Assembly: GCA_047495785.1 (NCBI GenBank)
Contig: JBLDXI010000023.1
Coordinates: 1,364,001 to 1,428,000, forward strand
DNA: 64,000 nt
Source of the DNA: Lepidodermella squamata
Lineage: Eukaryota; Gastrotricha
Direction of reading: 5' to 3'
Positions within the stretch are counted from its first letter, which is position 1. Each line of letters opens with the position of its first letter. Made by a program: the position numbers and the translations under genes. Below are positions 33,336 through 45,300 of the stretch, in pieces. The notes below the pieces were generated by a model. It was not told the origin of the DNA. It was given only the letters and a program-made list of their open reading frames with translations, and ran no database searches.

Positions 33336-33890
33336 TTTTCAGAGTGATCTTTTAACTAGAGCTCAGCTTCATACGAAGGACCGCGCCAAAGTTCCTTGAA
33401 ACTAATCGGAATATTCGAATGCATAAAGAGCTGCCTTGTTGTGATTCTCCCCAGTGAAAGGAAAGAATCTCAGCCCATATCGCAGGGTGGTCGAAGGAAC
33501 GATCTGCCTAAAATATATAAACAAATATATAAATAAATCTGCCTAAAATATAAACAATGCTTTAGATGCATAGAAAAAACTGGCTCAGTTTTTCCGGCAA
33601 GCGACTGACTTGGTCTAGATGCAAAAATAGTTTTCCGCCATTTTTTTCTATTTTAGGCAGGTCGTGGGCAGTCGCCCACTCCGCGATATGTACCTGGCGC
33701 TCGCTGGCAGTTTCACAAAAGAGAAGACGGTAACAGACTTTGGTTTCACAGTAATCGGTCAGCATTCCTAATCAGACGTACATACTAATTTTAATTCACT
33801 TGAGAAGCCGGTCAGGTCTCTTACTCGATGTAGATTATAAATATATTTTTTTAGCGTTCTTTATATTGTTAATTGCAATTTTTCAAACTC
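33336..33890. other. Spacer with dispersed repeat, no gene
   Basis: The first 145 bases are the dispersed repeat also seen at 14.4 kb. A degenerate exon 1 of the next homeodomain locus (GCCGGTCAGGTCTCTTACTC) is at about 33808-33830, without its ATG or donor. Nothing else recognised. Confidence 0.5.
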
Positions 33891-33901
33891 TTGCTCATCA
33901 G

Positions 33902-35433
33902 TGCTTCGATTTATTGCGGAGGCGTAATCTAAGCGCAACTAACAAAAAGGATATTGCTGCGTCATAGCGAGATTGGCCTATCCGTTTTAAAGTTGAAAAC
34001 TGGGTTCACGCAAGGAAGAGAAAAAGTGTTGCGAAGATGATCAAGAATAGTCGGCGATTTCAAGATATTATTGGGGTCGAGAAATGCGAACTGTTGAAAT
34101 TGGAAGTGAAACTTAATTCCAAGTTGCTCAAGGCGAGAAAGCAGCTGCTGGCACGAAAATTTGGACTTACCGAGCGTCAGGTTGAAAGATTCTTCAGCAA
34201 ACATAGCACTCAACGAACGGCTCGCTTCAAGCTAACATCTCAGCAGAATGAAACATTCGAGAAGGTATAATCAAGATGCGATATTTGATTAATATTAGGA
34301 GTGATCGCTATAGGAATTCAAGCAGAATCCTTCCACTTCGTTGCAAAGACTCAACGAGGTGGCAGAAGCCTTGGGCATAACATTTTACCAGGCCACGCAT
34401 CTTTTCAAAAAACGGCGAGCTCAATTGGGAATTCACGGTATAGCTGGGACATCTAAATCCGTTGGAATCACGGATTCTCAACTTGCCGAACTGCAGGAAG
34501 CATTCCAATCCACGTTGGTTAGGGGCGGAAGCTTTGACGATGCTCTCTATCAAGGTTTGGCCGAGAAAACCGGATTGAAAAGAACCGCGGTCATGAAGTG
34601 GTTCTTAGCCCAGCGCAAATCTGCTGGCCTCGTAAGGAAATACGAAACTCTCACTCGAAGTAGTATCAGCTTTCTGAATGCCGTGAGTTCAACTCTTGAT
34701 CATAGTTTACAGTTTACAATGTATATAAAATTGTGTGCCTCAGGAATTCGCTGTTTCGAGCCGAATAGAAGACGGCAGAGCGCTAGCAATTGCAGACAAG
34801 TTGGGATTAAATTTCAGAAAGGTCACATCTTTTTTCTATATGAAGCGGAGACACTTGAGAACTGTTAATAATGAGCAATCTCGTCTTGGCACACTGAAGC
34901 ATGATCAACGAAATGCCTTGACTAAGGTGTGATAGTGCTCATAATTCCTAACATTGACGTTTTGTGCTTTGTTATTTTGTTTTCAGGAGTTTCCTGAGAA
35001 TGAAGATCCACAGAAAAATCGCATGACTAGTCTAGCTGACAGAATGGAATCACCTTCTGATATTGTGAAACCTTTCTTCGAAATCCAAAATGGTAAAAAA
35101 CGAGCTCCTGCTAGACGTCGAGGAAAAATCTTCTTTACCTTGGAGCAGCGTCTTCTCCTAGAAAAGGTGATTAACTCGATAAATTTCCAGATTCCATGAT
35201 CGCTTTTATTCATCTTTCAATTTTCCAGGAGTATGAAATCTCTAAATTCGTAACACATGAGCAAGCTGAACGCCTAGCTACATCTATGGGATTATCGACC
35301 GAGAGGGCAATAAAGCTTTCACTTTGTTTCCGAGTTCCTCATAAATTACTTCAATTTTTAGATACGCGGATGGTTCAGGTCGAAACGGTTTTATGAACAA
35401 GAGCAACATAAAAAACATAAGGAAGGATCATGA
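33902..35433 (+). pseudogene. Seven-homeodomain locus 12, 5' end decayed
   Basis: Exon 2 (33902-34264) has an insertion and a TAG within HD1, and exon 1 is degenerate. From about 34037 the frame is open, and exons 34314-34682, 34744-34926, 34987-35166, 35229-35306 and 35362-35433 are intact. They give HD2-HD7 with VMKWFLAQR in HD4 and IRGWFRSKR in HD7. HD6 has lost the usual arginine in its recognition helix (VKPFFEIQ). The last intron has a GC donor (GCAATA). A six-homeodomain product is conceivable if transcription starts internally. Confidence 0.75.
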
Positions 35434-35635
35434 ACTCCAGATCTCTCGAAGGACTTCCTAGCAATAAGTCAAGCAATATGCTCTGATTTTTGGTTTTTTA
35501 AACGTTTTTTTGATATTATTAGCCGTACTATATTTTTTAAGGCGAATACTTCTTTTTTAGTGAAGCGAAATACCCAGGATTAATATTGTAATTTTACCTG
35601 AGCAGTTGCGACGAGCTCTGAACTTCTAAAATTCT

Positions 35636-35959
35636 AAATTCAAATTTATTTGTCCATCAGTCACAAAAATATAAAAGAACAATATAACATAATAAATTCC
35701 TTTCTTGCGAACAATATATACAAAGTGACAGAGATGGCACGCGGTTGTGAGACGACATGCGCTTGCCGGCGGCAGTGCGCTGAGGACGCTAGTGGGCGAG
35801 CTAAAGGAATATTTATCGTATGCAGAAGATTACATGTAATGGGTCAATCAGAACAGAAGGAGTGCATCAGGAAGAAAAAGAAAAGAAAGGAGAAGAGGAA
35901 CCAGGATTATACAAGACAAGACGGACAAGATATAGAAAGACGGAAGAGACACGGAACGA
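35636..35959 (-). mobile_element. Family B retrotransposon 3' UTR and tail
   Basis: The minus strand continues from the ORF2 stop at 35960 through about 320 bases to a terminus reading ATTTGAATTTAGAATTTTAG. The same terminus is seen at 6547, and its tail appears alone at 1340-1432. No poly(A) is present; the tail is a short TTTAGAA-type repeat. Confidence 0.8.
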
Positions 35960-38830
35960 TCACACACCGAAGGTGGGCAGAGGACCCCGAGGAAGCCTGC
36001 TGGCGATCAGGGCCAGCGGAGACCGGGGCACCGGGTTCGCAGAGAGACGTAGTTGCTCGACAGCTTCGCGGATCGGGAGGACGAAGCGGACGGCGTTGTC
36101 GGCGTAACGGCGCTGCGTCTGTTCAAAGAAACGCGGGAGACTGGGGACACCAGCGCGACGTTCGAGGCCCGTGACTCTGACGCGGTCATCGCGGCGGACG
36201 TTCAGTAGAGCCCGAAGGCAATCGTTCTGAAGAACATCAAGGCGCTTGAGTTGCCGCTTGGGTGCAGTGCAGAAAACGATGTTACCATACGTTGACGTGG
36301 TTCGAACGAGACTTAGATACGCGGTTCGGCGCCACCGGCGAGAAAGGCCAGGGGCTCGACAGACACTGCGAAAGTGCGATAAATTGCGAGTGCAGCGGGT
36401 GATAACGCGGTCCATGTGGGCCTTCCAGGTCAACTTAGCATCAAGATGGACACCAAGGATGCGCATGACTGGGACTTGCGGGATCGCCGAGCCACCGAGT
36501 GTTAGTCGGGCATCGTAGCTCCGCCACGCGAATGGCATCACTTCACTCTTGGAGGCATTAAACCTTTGCCGCCACTCGTGGGCCCACGCTGATATCCGGT
36601 CGATCTCATTCTGGGTAGCACGCTCAGCTTCAGGAAAATCCACCCCTTCACCGACAACAGTTAGGTCATCAGCATAGGCATCGAGATAACACCCCGGGGC
36701 AGCCGGTGCGGTCATCAGATCGGAAGTGTAAACGATATAGAGCAGCGGTGACAGCGGCGAGCCTTGCGGCACGCCGCAGTTGACGGTAATTTGTCGACTA
36801 AGGAAGCCCGCAACACGAGCCTGCAAGTTGCGATCGCGAAGGAAATCGGTCAGCCACCCTACGAGGTTTCGAGGAAGCGGCAGTTTTGCAAGCTTGAACG
36901 CCAGGCCAGCACTCCACACGGAATCGTAAGCCGCCTGAACGTCCAGGCCAACAGCGATCACTTTTCGGTGTCGAGAACGGGCAAGGTGAACGGTGTGGGC
37001 GACGCGTGAAGGGACATCGGGTGCAGAGTGGTGCGCGCGGAACGCATACTGGTTGTCGGGCAGGGCGTGGTGGCTCTCCAAAAACTCGCCCAACCAACGC
37101 GCCACGATGGACTCCAACAGCTTGCCGTCGACTGGTAACAACGAGATCGGCCGCTGGGATGAGACAGCTCCTAACGGCTTGCCAGCTTTCGGCACGGGTA
37201 TCACAGCAGCTTCCTTCCAGTCGGGCAGAACGAAGCGCGATCCGAGGCTCAGGTTGAACATGTGCCGGAGGTGGCGCTGCAGCACCGGTCCACCCCACTT
37301 GTAGAAGACGGGGCTGATACCATCCAACCCGGGGGCCTTGAATGGCTTGAGGCGTGACACAGCATCGGCAACCATGCGCTGACTGACGGAGAACTCGCCC
37401 GAGGCTGGAAGCTGAAGGCGGTCAGTGCGTTGTAGGTCGGGATCAGAGGCGACGAACTGTTCGATGTCAGCCCACTGTTGCTTCAGATAGGCGTCGGCAG
37501 CAGGGTCGGTGAATGGCGTCATGGGCTTCACAAACTGATCGAGAAGGACATCAGCGAGCTCGACGGACGGCTCTAGGACGCGACCATCATCAAGCTTCAT
37601 AGGACCAGTCGAGCGCTGCGGGCGGTGCTTGTCGAGACGGTTGAGTCGCTCCCAGGCTTCGCGGTAGCGGCGTTGAGCTGACAGAGCTTCTACCATTCGA
37701 AGGTTGGCGACATCGCGGCGGAGTTGATGGGCTTGCTTCGCATCACGAAAACGGGCGTCAAGGGCCTTGAGAAGAACGCACAGGTCGCGGTCGACATGGT
37801 CGCCCAGGGCTCTCTCCAGAATGCGCTTCTCCTTGATGATCTGACGCATCTCCTGGCTCATAGCAAGCCTCCGCAGCTGCCCTGGCTCGCAGACGGGTAC
37901 GTGCCGGTCACGGGAGTCGGCTACAGCGCGGGTGACGGAGCGGCGATACTCGACGAGACGCGGGAACGGGTCACCGGGAACAGGCATAGGAATCGCAATC
38001 AACTTCTCGATCAGCGTACGCGAAAATCCGAGACGGTCTGCGCGGGAGACATCGAAGCGCGGGAACGGGTCAGGAGCGGGATGGTCAAATGCAGGTGGTC
38101 GTCTGCCAACCGGAAAATCGACAGATATAGAGGTCGTATAATGATCGCTGGTGTACCTATCGCCAACAATCACACCGCCGCGCAGCAGGCGCAGTGCGGC
38201 GTCGTTAAGGACCCAAACATCGAGGGTTGACAAGGTGCCAGTGTCGAGGTGAAGGCGAGTGGGTTTCGGCGAGGGCAAGATCGTGAGGCCGAGTCGGGTT
38301 GCAGCATGGCGGAGCGAAAAGCCGCTGGCGTTCCAAAGATCCTTCTTCCCCCACAACGGAGATTTCGCATTGAGGTCGCCGCTGAAGAAGCACGGGAGGC
38401 CAAGGCGGGCAGCATCAGCAAACTCCTCTTCAAGCCACCGCAGGTCGAGACTAGACGTGGGGGGACTGTAGCCGGTGATCACACGCACGACTTCGCTACG
38501 ATGGTCAGGCAACAGGTCCAGACGGAGCCACTCACTTCTCTTCGCCCCAGTCAAGGCCAGCTTCTGCTCAGAGACAACAACCGTCCCTTTGCGAACCAGG
38601 ATCGCCGACCCGCCATGCGCGTCGCCAAGCAAGGCTGCTGCAAGGTCCTGTGCCCTATCACAGCGGAAGGTAGCATAACCGTTCAAGGAGAAGGAAGTAA
38701 GAGAGTAAAAGAAGGATTCATTAATAAGAAGTGCAACCGGATGAAATTGATCTAAAACACAGTAAAACTCAAACACTTTGTCATTACCACCGCGGCAGTT
38801 CCATTGAGTAAGAAAACGACAGTCTACCAT
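35960..38830 (-). CDS. Family B retrotransposon ORF2: endonuclease-reverse transcriptase, uninterrupted
   Basis: A 956-residue frame with no break. The APE-type endonuclease starts near residue 9 (QWNCRGG) and includes GYSPPTSSLDLRWLE, FSGDLNAKSPLWG and a SDHYTTS motif before residue ~240. The reverse transcriptase follows at about residues 480-760, with RPISLLPVDGKLLE, LDVQAAYDSVW, GVPQGSPLSPLLYIVY and AYADDLTVVGEG. The C-terminal region ends PLPTFGV. This domain order and the motif style fit the Jockey/I/R1 group. The protein would nick target DNA and reverse-transcribe the element's RNA. The ATG overlaps the ORF1 stop by a few bases, suggesting termination-reinitiation. The enzyme frame looks functional, but ORF1 of this copy is interrupted by a DNA transposon and 5' truncated. 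Confidence 0.9.
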   Translation of the reverse strand: MVDCRFLTQWNCRGGNDKVFEFYCVLDQFHPVALLINESFFYSLTSFSLNGYATFRCDRAQDLAAALLGDAHGGSAILVRKGTVVVSEQKLALTGAKRSEWLRLDLLPDHRSEVVRVITGYSPPTSSLDLRWLEEEFADAARLGLPCFFSGDLNAKSPLWGKKDLWNASGFSLRHAATRLGLTILPSPKPTRLHLDTGTLSTLDVWVLNDAALRLLRGGVIVGDRYTSDHYTTSISVDFPVGRRPPAFDHPAPDPFPRFDVSRADRLGFSRTLIEKLIAIPMPVPGDPFPRLVEYRRSVTRAVADSRDRHVPVCEPGQLRRLAMSQEMRQIIKEKRILERALGDHVDRDLCVLLKALDARFRDAKQAHQLRRDVANLRMVEALSAQRRYREAWERLNRLDKHRPQRSTGPMKLDDGRVLEPSVELADVLLDQFVKPMTPFTDPAADAYLKQQWADIEQFVASDPDLQRTDRLQLPASGEFSVSQRMVADAVSRLKPFKAPGLDGISPVFYKWGGPVLQRHLRHMFNLSLGSRFVLPDWKEAAVIPVPKAGKPLGAVSSQRPISLLPVDGKLLESIVARWLGEFLESHHALPDNQYAFRAHHSAPDVPSRVAHTVHLARSRHRKVIAVGLDVQAAYDSVWSAGLAFKLAKLPLPRNLVGWLTDFLRDRNLQARVAGFLSRQITVNCGVPQGSPLSPLLYIVYTSDLMTAPAAPGCYLDAYADDLTVVGEGVDFPEAERATQNEIDRISAWAHEWRQRFNASKSEVMPFAWRSYDARLTLGGSAIPQVPVMRILGVHLDAKLTWKAHMDRVITRCTRNLSHFRSVCRAPGLSRRWRRTAYLSLVRTTSTYGNIVFCTAPKRQLKRLDVLQNDCLRALLNVRRDDRVRVTGLERRAGVPSLPRFFEQTQRRYADNAVRFVLPIREAVEQLRLSANPVPRSPLALIASRLPRGPLPTFGV

Positions 38831-39528
38831 GTTGTGCTTGTTGTAGTCGGGCTAGACAGCGGTGCAGCCGGGAACAGATGGGTCGCGAGACCACGACCAC
38901 GACCAGACCAAACCGGGGCAGAAGGCGTCGGAAAAGTCGTAGCTGGACCACAAGACCGCGTGAGCGTCTTCACAAGGTCCGTGACTTCAAGGAAGGCGCT
39001 TTCGAGCCGCATAAGACGCTGACTGACAGCCCCTTCTTTCTCTTCAAACTGCTTCAGCCGAGCATCCAGCATTTCAAACAGACGAGCGCCATCAGGCGAC
39101 TGGAACTGGTTACGAGTGGCAGGGTTAGCAGGCAGTTGACACGCAGCCGGCGGTGGATGTTGACCGATGATCTCTCGGGTCGCGACCCGGTAAGTACGGC
39201 CATGGGCAGGTGTGGGCTGGGCGGGTGGCTGGGTTAACTTCTTCTGGCGAGCAACGCGGGCGCGTTTCGCGTCAGCGCGGGCAACACGAACTTCCGATTC
39301 CTGAACTTTAGCAGCCTTGAACTGGGGACAGCCACGCCACATACTCGAATGAGGAGGCGAGCCACCGTTCGGACAGTTGACGCAGGCTAGAGCTTCACGT
39401 GGTGCTTCACAGTCAGCCGTTTGGTGATTCGGCGAGGCGCAGCGACCACATGAGAGACTTTTCTCGGGAACAACGCAGTCGACCTCGACGTGTCCAAACC
39501 GGGCGCATCGCATACACTTCGGAGGCAG
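38824..39528 (-). pseudogene. Family B retrotransposon ORF1, 3' part
   Basis: Encodes three zinc-knuckle blocks (CMRCARFGHVEVDC, CGRCASPNHQTADC, and CVNC followed by H and C in SSMWRGC), then a basic linker and a MLDARLKQFEEK coiled-coil-like stretch. It ends TTSTTW with TAG overlapping the ORF2 ATG. Upstream of LPPKC the frame is broken by the element at 39529-41992 and resumes at 41993. Confidence 0.85.
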
Positions 39529-41992
39529 CACTAGGAAAAAAATCCAGTTTATTAGCTAGCTAATAAACCCAAGGACCAAGAGTGCTAATAACCCCTCCTA
39601 TGTCCCCCTAATTAGCTATTTCAGCTAAATTCAGGGAAGCTAAAAACCCACGAATGGCTAAATAGCTAGCCCCCGAGCAAGTGGTGGGTCGGCGTGGAAT
39701 TCTTGCTTATCACAGCTGTTACACATTGCGCAATGTCTCTTTTTGGCCCAAAAGCTAATTAGCTCGTGGTTTATTAGCTATAGAATCGCACCCAGCCCCC
39801 TACCCCTTTCCCCCATATTCTAATTCAATTTCGAAAACATGAAATGTTAGCATCTTTTTCATTTTTATTTCAAAACATTTATTATGAAAGCATTCAACTG
39901 GTAAAAAGATCGAATAGAAAATAGCGGAATATTTGCCAGCACATTTCATCGCGGCGAAAGGTTTCTTCAGCTCAAGGTCAAGCGGATATTTCGAATGAAG
40001 ATTCCCACTACGAAAATACTTGGCCTCGAATGAGACCGATTTGTTTTCGAATAAGAAGTAGTAATTTTAATTTTAATATTAATTAAAAAAGTTCTATTTC
40101 GCTGCTAGATATTTTCCAAATTAGACAAATTAGGGCGGACTTCGGCTTGGTGAGCGAGTCGCAGCTTGGGTTGAGAAGAACGGCCATGCCTTTAGCGTAG
40201 AATGTCCTCTTGAGCTTGAAAGAGTCGAGTTCAATCTGAAGAATAAAAATGACGAGTTAGGACATTCTTCTTGAATTTTGAAAACAATTTCCGAAAAATG
40301 TGGAAAATATGGAGATATACAGAATCTGATTTTCTGATTATGATTTGGGCTACAAAATTTGAGAGTCATCGCTAAAGAATCGAATTACCAAGTTTTTCAA
40401 TTTTCGGATTTAATTTTCTAAATTTTCGCATCTTAATTTCGATAATTTTCAGGTACTTTCGTAACGAAGTAGGCAGTGCGATTTTAGGCAGTCGATGAGT
40501 TTGAAGGTTTTAGAATCGCTAATTTTGAAAAATGTTGAGTTTTAAGTAGTTCGTACCTGTATCCATTTCACAAGCCGATTTCGTTTCAGAATGTGAAATC
40601 TGAAATCACAAATCGGAATTGTTACAGGAAGGAGAATCAAGTTAAGCCTATTATGGGCTGTTGCGAATTTAGTTGGTAAAATTATCAAAATTATTAATTG
40701 CCCAATTGGGCAATTCTCAACCCAATCATTAAAAATATTTATTAACAATTATTAAATTTACGGGTTCATTAAAATCTAGATTGCGAAAATTTTGAAAATT
40801 GAAAATAATTAATACCGTTATTTCTCGAATAGCCAGTCCGATAAAAGCAGAAATTTCTCACCATCCAGTGTCGTCATATTCGCAAGTTGCATCGGCATTC
40901 CGTTTGAAATTAGCGGTATTATTCAGCCTGAAAATTGAAAATAATTAAAAATTTCAGAAAATTTAGAAAAAAAATCGTAGGCAAAAATCAAGATCAGCCG
41001 TATTCTAGATTGCAATATAAAAAGAGATGATAAGTTTGAAAGTTTTTATTTCAAAAATTTAGAAGAACCAATTCGTTTTGAAAGCATAAAAAATCGACTT
41101 TAAATTGAGAAGAATCTTTCAAAATTTCGAGGTTGAAATTTTAGTAGCCCGGGCTGTTGTAGCAAAAAATACGGTATCCTTACCCAGCACCGATGGCCTT
41201 GATCGTCAACTGAGGTAACCAGGATTTTCCTGATAAAAAATAAAAAAATTGCGCGAAAGGAAGCGAATAGATTAAATTCGAAATAGCTGCTTACCAGTAA
41301 ATTTCAGCTCCGAATTTTCAGAAGCGTTTACCGCTAAATGCGTGGACTGAAATGTTGAAAAATGACATTTCAATTAAAAATTCTTGAAAAATGTCAGCAA
41401 ATTTTTCGAATTCAAATAATGAAATATGTATTGAATAATGAAACATCCAACTAACATAAGCTTCCTCAGGTTAGTCCATTAATTAAATTGTTATTTTTCG
41501 CGCTGCGTTATTTAGTTAGGCAAGATCATGAAGCTCGTGCTTGATGGAGGAAATTATTCTGATTTTTCCCCAAATTTATGAGAAAATTAGTTTAAAATTG
41601 GGAAATTAATGAAAGTAAAAATTACCAGGTGAGTCGAGGGCAATTCTTACCTGGCGCCAACTCAATTTGAAATTATTCCATTGAAAACTGCTTGAGGCCT
41701 GTCTGCTGCTGTTTGAGTCGTAGCATTTTGAGAAATAAGTGGTGAAAAAAACTAGTTTTTTGCTTCTGTGTGTATGGATGAAAAACGAATGCAATGTAGC
41801 TTCGAGTAGTGATCAGAAAGGGACACAGCCATTGTTGTGTAACTTTATCGCGCCGCATTCTTCCATTTGCAGTCTATCCATGGCTATTTAGCTATAGCTT
41901 TTTAGCTGATCATAAACTGAGGCCTAGTCTAGGTTTTTTAGCTAGCCTAAGCTAAATGGAAACAGCTAATTAGCTATACTTTTTTCCTAGTG
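39529..41992. mobile_element. CACTA-like DNA transposon (2464 bp) inserted in retrotransposon ORF1
   Basis: The termini are CACTAGGAAAAAA at 39529 and its reverse complement ending at 41992. They are flanked by a 2-bp AG duplication (39527-39528 and 41993-41994). Removing the element and one AG restores the ORF1 frame exactly (GGLLPPK). CACTA termini with a 2-3-bp duplication are hallmarks of the CACTA/EnSpm superfamily. Within about 260 bases of each end there are many copies of TTAGCTA/TAGCTAA, fitting the subterminal repeats of that group. No transposase was recognised, so it is probably non-autonomous. Superfamily assignment is by termini only. Confidence 0.7.
40138..41660 (-). other. Possible captured gene fragment inside the CACTA-like element
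   Basis: Several minus-strand stretches look like exons bounded by TTTCAG acceptors and GT donors. One at about 40138-40238 reads IELDSFKLKRTFYAKGMAVL after an ATTCTTCAG. One at about 40865-40933 includes LNNTANFKRNADATCEYDDT with a GGTGAG donor. One at about 41185-41233 reads SWLPQLTIKAIGAG with a GGTAAG donor. I do not recognise the protein, and exon joining is uncertain. They could be host exons carried by the element or remains of its own gene. Confidence 0.35.
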
Positions 41993-42218
41993 AGGAGACC
42001 ACCTTTGAGCTCGCGGCATTTGACTCGACGGTTCAGGAATTCAAGGCCAATCGTTAGAGCCTCGTCGCGCAGCTCTCGTGTCTTAAGAACGACGACGCGG
42101 AGGGGATCATCGCCGGGATGTTGAACAGGCATGTCGCGAATTTCCACGACGTGCTTGATGTGCTTCAGAAGCTGCTCAGTCGTATAGAACCCGGGCAGCC
42201 GAGCGGTAATGACCGACC
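41993..42218 (-). pseudogene. Family B retrotransposon ORF1, middle part
   Basis: The minus strand encodes LPGFYTTEQLLKHIKHVVEI and EFLNRRVKCRELKGGL, aligning with the region before the first zinc knuckle of family A ORF1 (RLPSCYTGDTL... KFLNRRIKVHKLKSKAL). Upstream ORF1 sequence is absent beyond 42218, where a 291-bp tandem duplication starts, so the element is 5' truncated. Confidence 0.75.
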
Positions 42219-42379
42219 GACCGTCTTTTTCCGCTTGAGGTGACTTCGTGGCTAGGGCATCGGGTTGACCAGGTCGGTGTACGCGTACGCGTACGGTGTA
42301 CGCGGTGTACTTCTCCTGTTGAAATTTTACTCGTCGCGTCGAATGTTTACTGACAAACTGACTGCCTAATTTGTAGCAT

Positions 42380-45300
42380 CATAGACAATGATGGTACAGA
42401 TCGGACACTCACGCACTTCGCATTGAAACACTAATTATGCGTGGATCGGCCATTATAAATCCGGCCGAAAAGTCGTTGTTCTCCTAAATTCTTGAAAAAA
42501 ATATCGAAAAATCGGGCATTTTTTCACGGTAATAATGATCCAAGTCCCGTAGTGCGGTTCGATTTCGTTGCCGAGAAAATCAATATCGAAAAATCGATTA
42601 CTCACACTCTGTATTGTTGTGTTGCGTCATCGCGTGCCATGCTCACTCGATAAAAATAAGCATTCGAAAAATGTAAAGTTGTTGTGTGCATGTGTCATTA
42701 AAGTCAGCACTTCAGAGGAAATTTTTAAGGAGGATTTCTTGAAATCTATTTCCTACCCATTTTTATTGAGTTTCATTTTAAATGCAAACCTAACATGTTT
42801 AGTTTTCAGTTAATTCTTAATTTTGCTGATTTCTTAATTTCTTAACATTCTTAATATTTCTTAATATAGCATGCGGGCATGCGGCATTTCTTAATATGCG
42901 GGTTGTTAAAGTTCGATTCTCATGGTTAATTTCTTGGAGACAGGCCACCCACAAAGTCCAAAGAGAGCTGATGAAGAAGGAGTTCAATTTGGCCGAGGAC
43001 GAAGATGAAATTTCGCTTCGACTCGCGCTTGTTTCGCGAGCCAGCCGCGTTCGGGAACTCAAGAAAAGGCGCAAGCCTTCAGGTGGAAAGCTTCACCAAT
43101 TTAACAATAATGAACTCGAATTCGGGATTTACAAAATTAACGAATCAAAAGGCCCGGGTTCGGGTGGACAAATAGATGCAGAAAATTCTTCCGGACAAGA
43201 CAGTTTCGGTGGTTCTAACGGCTTACCTCTCCAGTCCCAGGAAAACGTTGCATCGACCTCTGCAGCCGTCGCCGTGAAAGAATTGCCGGCCCGGCGGCCT
43301 GGTCGAACCCAATTCACCCGAGAACAACTGAAAGCAAGACTCAGTATAGCGAAGACAAATTGCAGCAGAATGAAGCGAAAAATGAAGTCGCTTGAAAATC
43401 AATTGAACAAAATACACCAAAAGCGAAATTCCCTGGGCGAGGTTGGAAAGCAACTAGTTGACGAGATGGAAACAATTGCATCAAAGCCGCTCAAAGGACG
43501 ACGATACTCAAATTTATTCAAGGAAATGGCAACAGGTTCAAAGAAATCTTTGATTTTTTTGGCTATTTTTTATTATAACTAATAAACAACTATACTTCAT
43601 GTATCGAATTTACGAATCATATTTTAACAAATTGAAGCTTCAATAAAATTATAGAAATGATCAAAAATCTCCCTAATTATTCATATAGTTTTTAAATATA
43701 CGTTGATTAATTTTTATTATTATACTTTTTACCGATCTGAATTTTTTCACTTCGGAAAATTCGGAAAAATATGTTATTTGAAATCATTTTTTTATTTTTT
43801 TATTTTTAATTTGTACATTTTTTAATTCGAATTTTTTAATTTTTCCGGTAAATGTTTAAATTATTTTTATAGGTTTGCAGCCCTCTGCTCGAATGAAACT
43901 TCGTGTATATTTCGGAAAATGCATGCCGTCTGAGCGAACAGTTCGTCGATGGCTGGCTCAAGTTGTTGTTAAGCCTGGGCTTAATCAATTGGCTTTGTCT
44001 CTCCTTGAAACGATTCGTTTTAAATCGCCATCAAAGCGTCACTACGTGATCCAAATGGACGCTATGGTAATCAAAAGGGGCGAGTACTTCCATTTCGGTG
44101 ATGAAACAGTTCACGGTTTGGTTGACGCGGGATCATTCAACACCCTGCCCGATGTTGAAAGTCAGCTCGGCAAACCTCCGCACGAAGCAGTAGTTTTTTT
44201 AGCTGTTTCACTGTCAGGTGGCGTGTGCTACCCGGTTTGCCTCTTGTTGTTAGAATCGACTTGCGAAACAATTCAGTCAGCAGTTCTGAAGGAAATTCGA
44301 CAGGAGTTTGTAACGCGAGGGTTGCACGCTATTGTAACTACTGCCGATGGCCACCGGGCGAATGTAAAGACCATGGAAGGTTTTGAAGAAATTCCGACCG
44401 AAATTTTCTCGCCGTTTCCAGCTGCGCATGAGTCGAGTTGGTACTGGAGCCAAGACGCAACTCATTGCTTAAAACTAATTCGCGCTCTCTTTGCCAAATG
44501 GGGAATTCTAGTTTTTACCTACCGTGGCCAGATTTACAAAGCCTATTGGCTCCACGTCGTTGAACTGGTTCATCTCCAAGATGCAGTTGGCCTCCACCTT
44601 CGCACCAAATTGACCAGTTCTCACTTGGCTTGGGCAAAGTGGCCGATGAAGGTGACACTCGCTGTACAAATTTTCAGCGGCAGCGTCGCCAATGCCCTTG
44701 CTGTACTGCGTAGCATCCCTCAATATCAGACGAATTTCGGAAATAGCGAAGGCACGGAGAAATTGTGCCGAATTATTAACACAGTGTGGGACTGCCTCAA
44801 CCAGCGCAATCTTTCCGATGTCGAACCCAATCGGCGCCCAGTTCGCAAGGAAACCTTCCCGACCTGGAAATCTCACCTCGAAGATGGCATCGATGTTTTA
44901 CTGAGTTTCACCGACACTGTTGGCAACAAGGCTATTGAAAGCACATTGAAATCTGGCGTGCGTGGAATGGTCCAAGCGATAAGAACGACTGTTGCTGTTG
45001 TTGAATACCTCTTATTCAGCTGTGACGTTGCATTCGTCGCGACTTACTATTTTCTACAGGACAGCCTAGAGTTGTTGTTCTCGTTTGCTCGACAATTCAA
45101 TGGTTTTGCGATGAATCCGACCCCAGAGCAGTTGATTGCTGCTATCCGGGGCTATATGATCCAGAGATATGTATTGGCAAAGGGAAACGTCGAAAAAACC
45201 ATGCGTTTCAACCAAGTGACGATTTTCGATCACATCAAAAAACCGCTGTATGATGGCGACGATAGCAGCCAAAAAGTGAGTGATGATCCTCCTTAAATTG

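Noticed and set aside
36246-39237. Several plus-strand open frames of 80-170 codons across 36.2-39.2 kb
   Set aside because: They are antisense shadows of the GC-rich retrotransposon ORF2 and ORF1.
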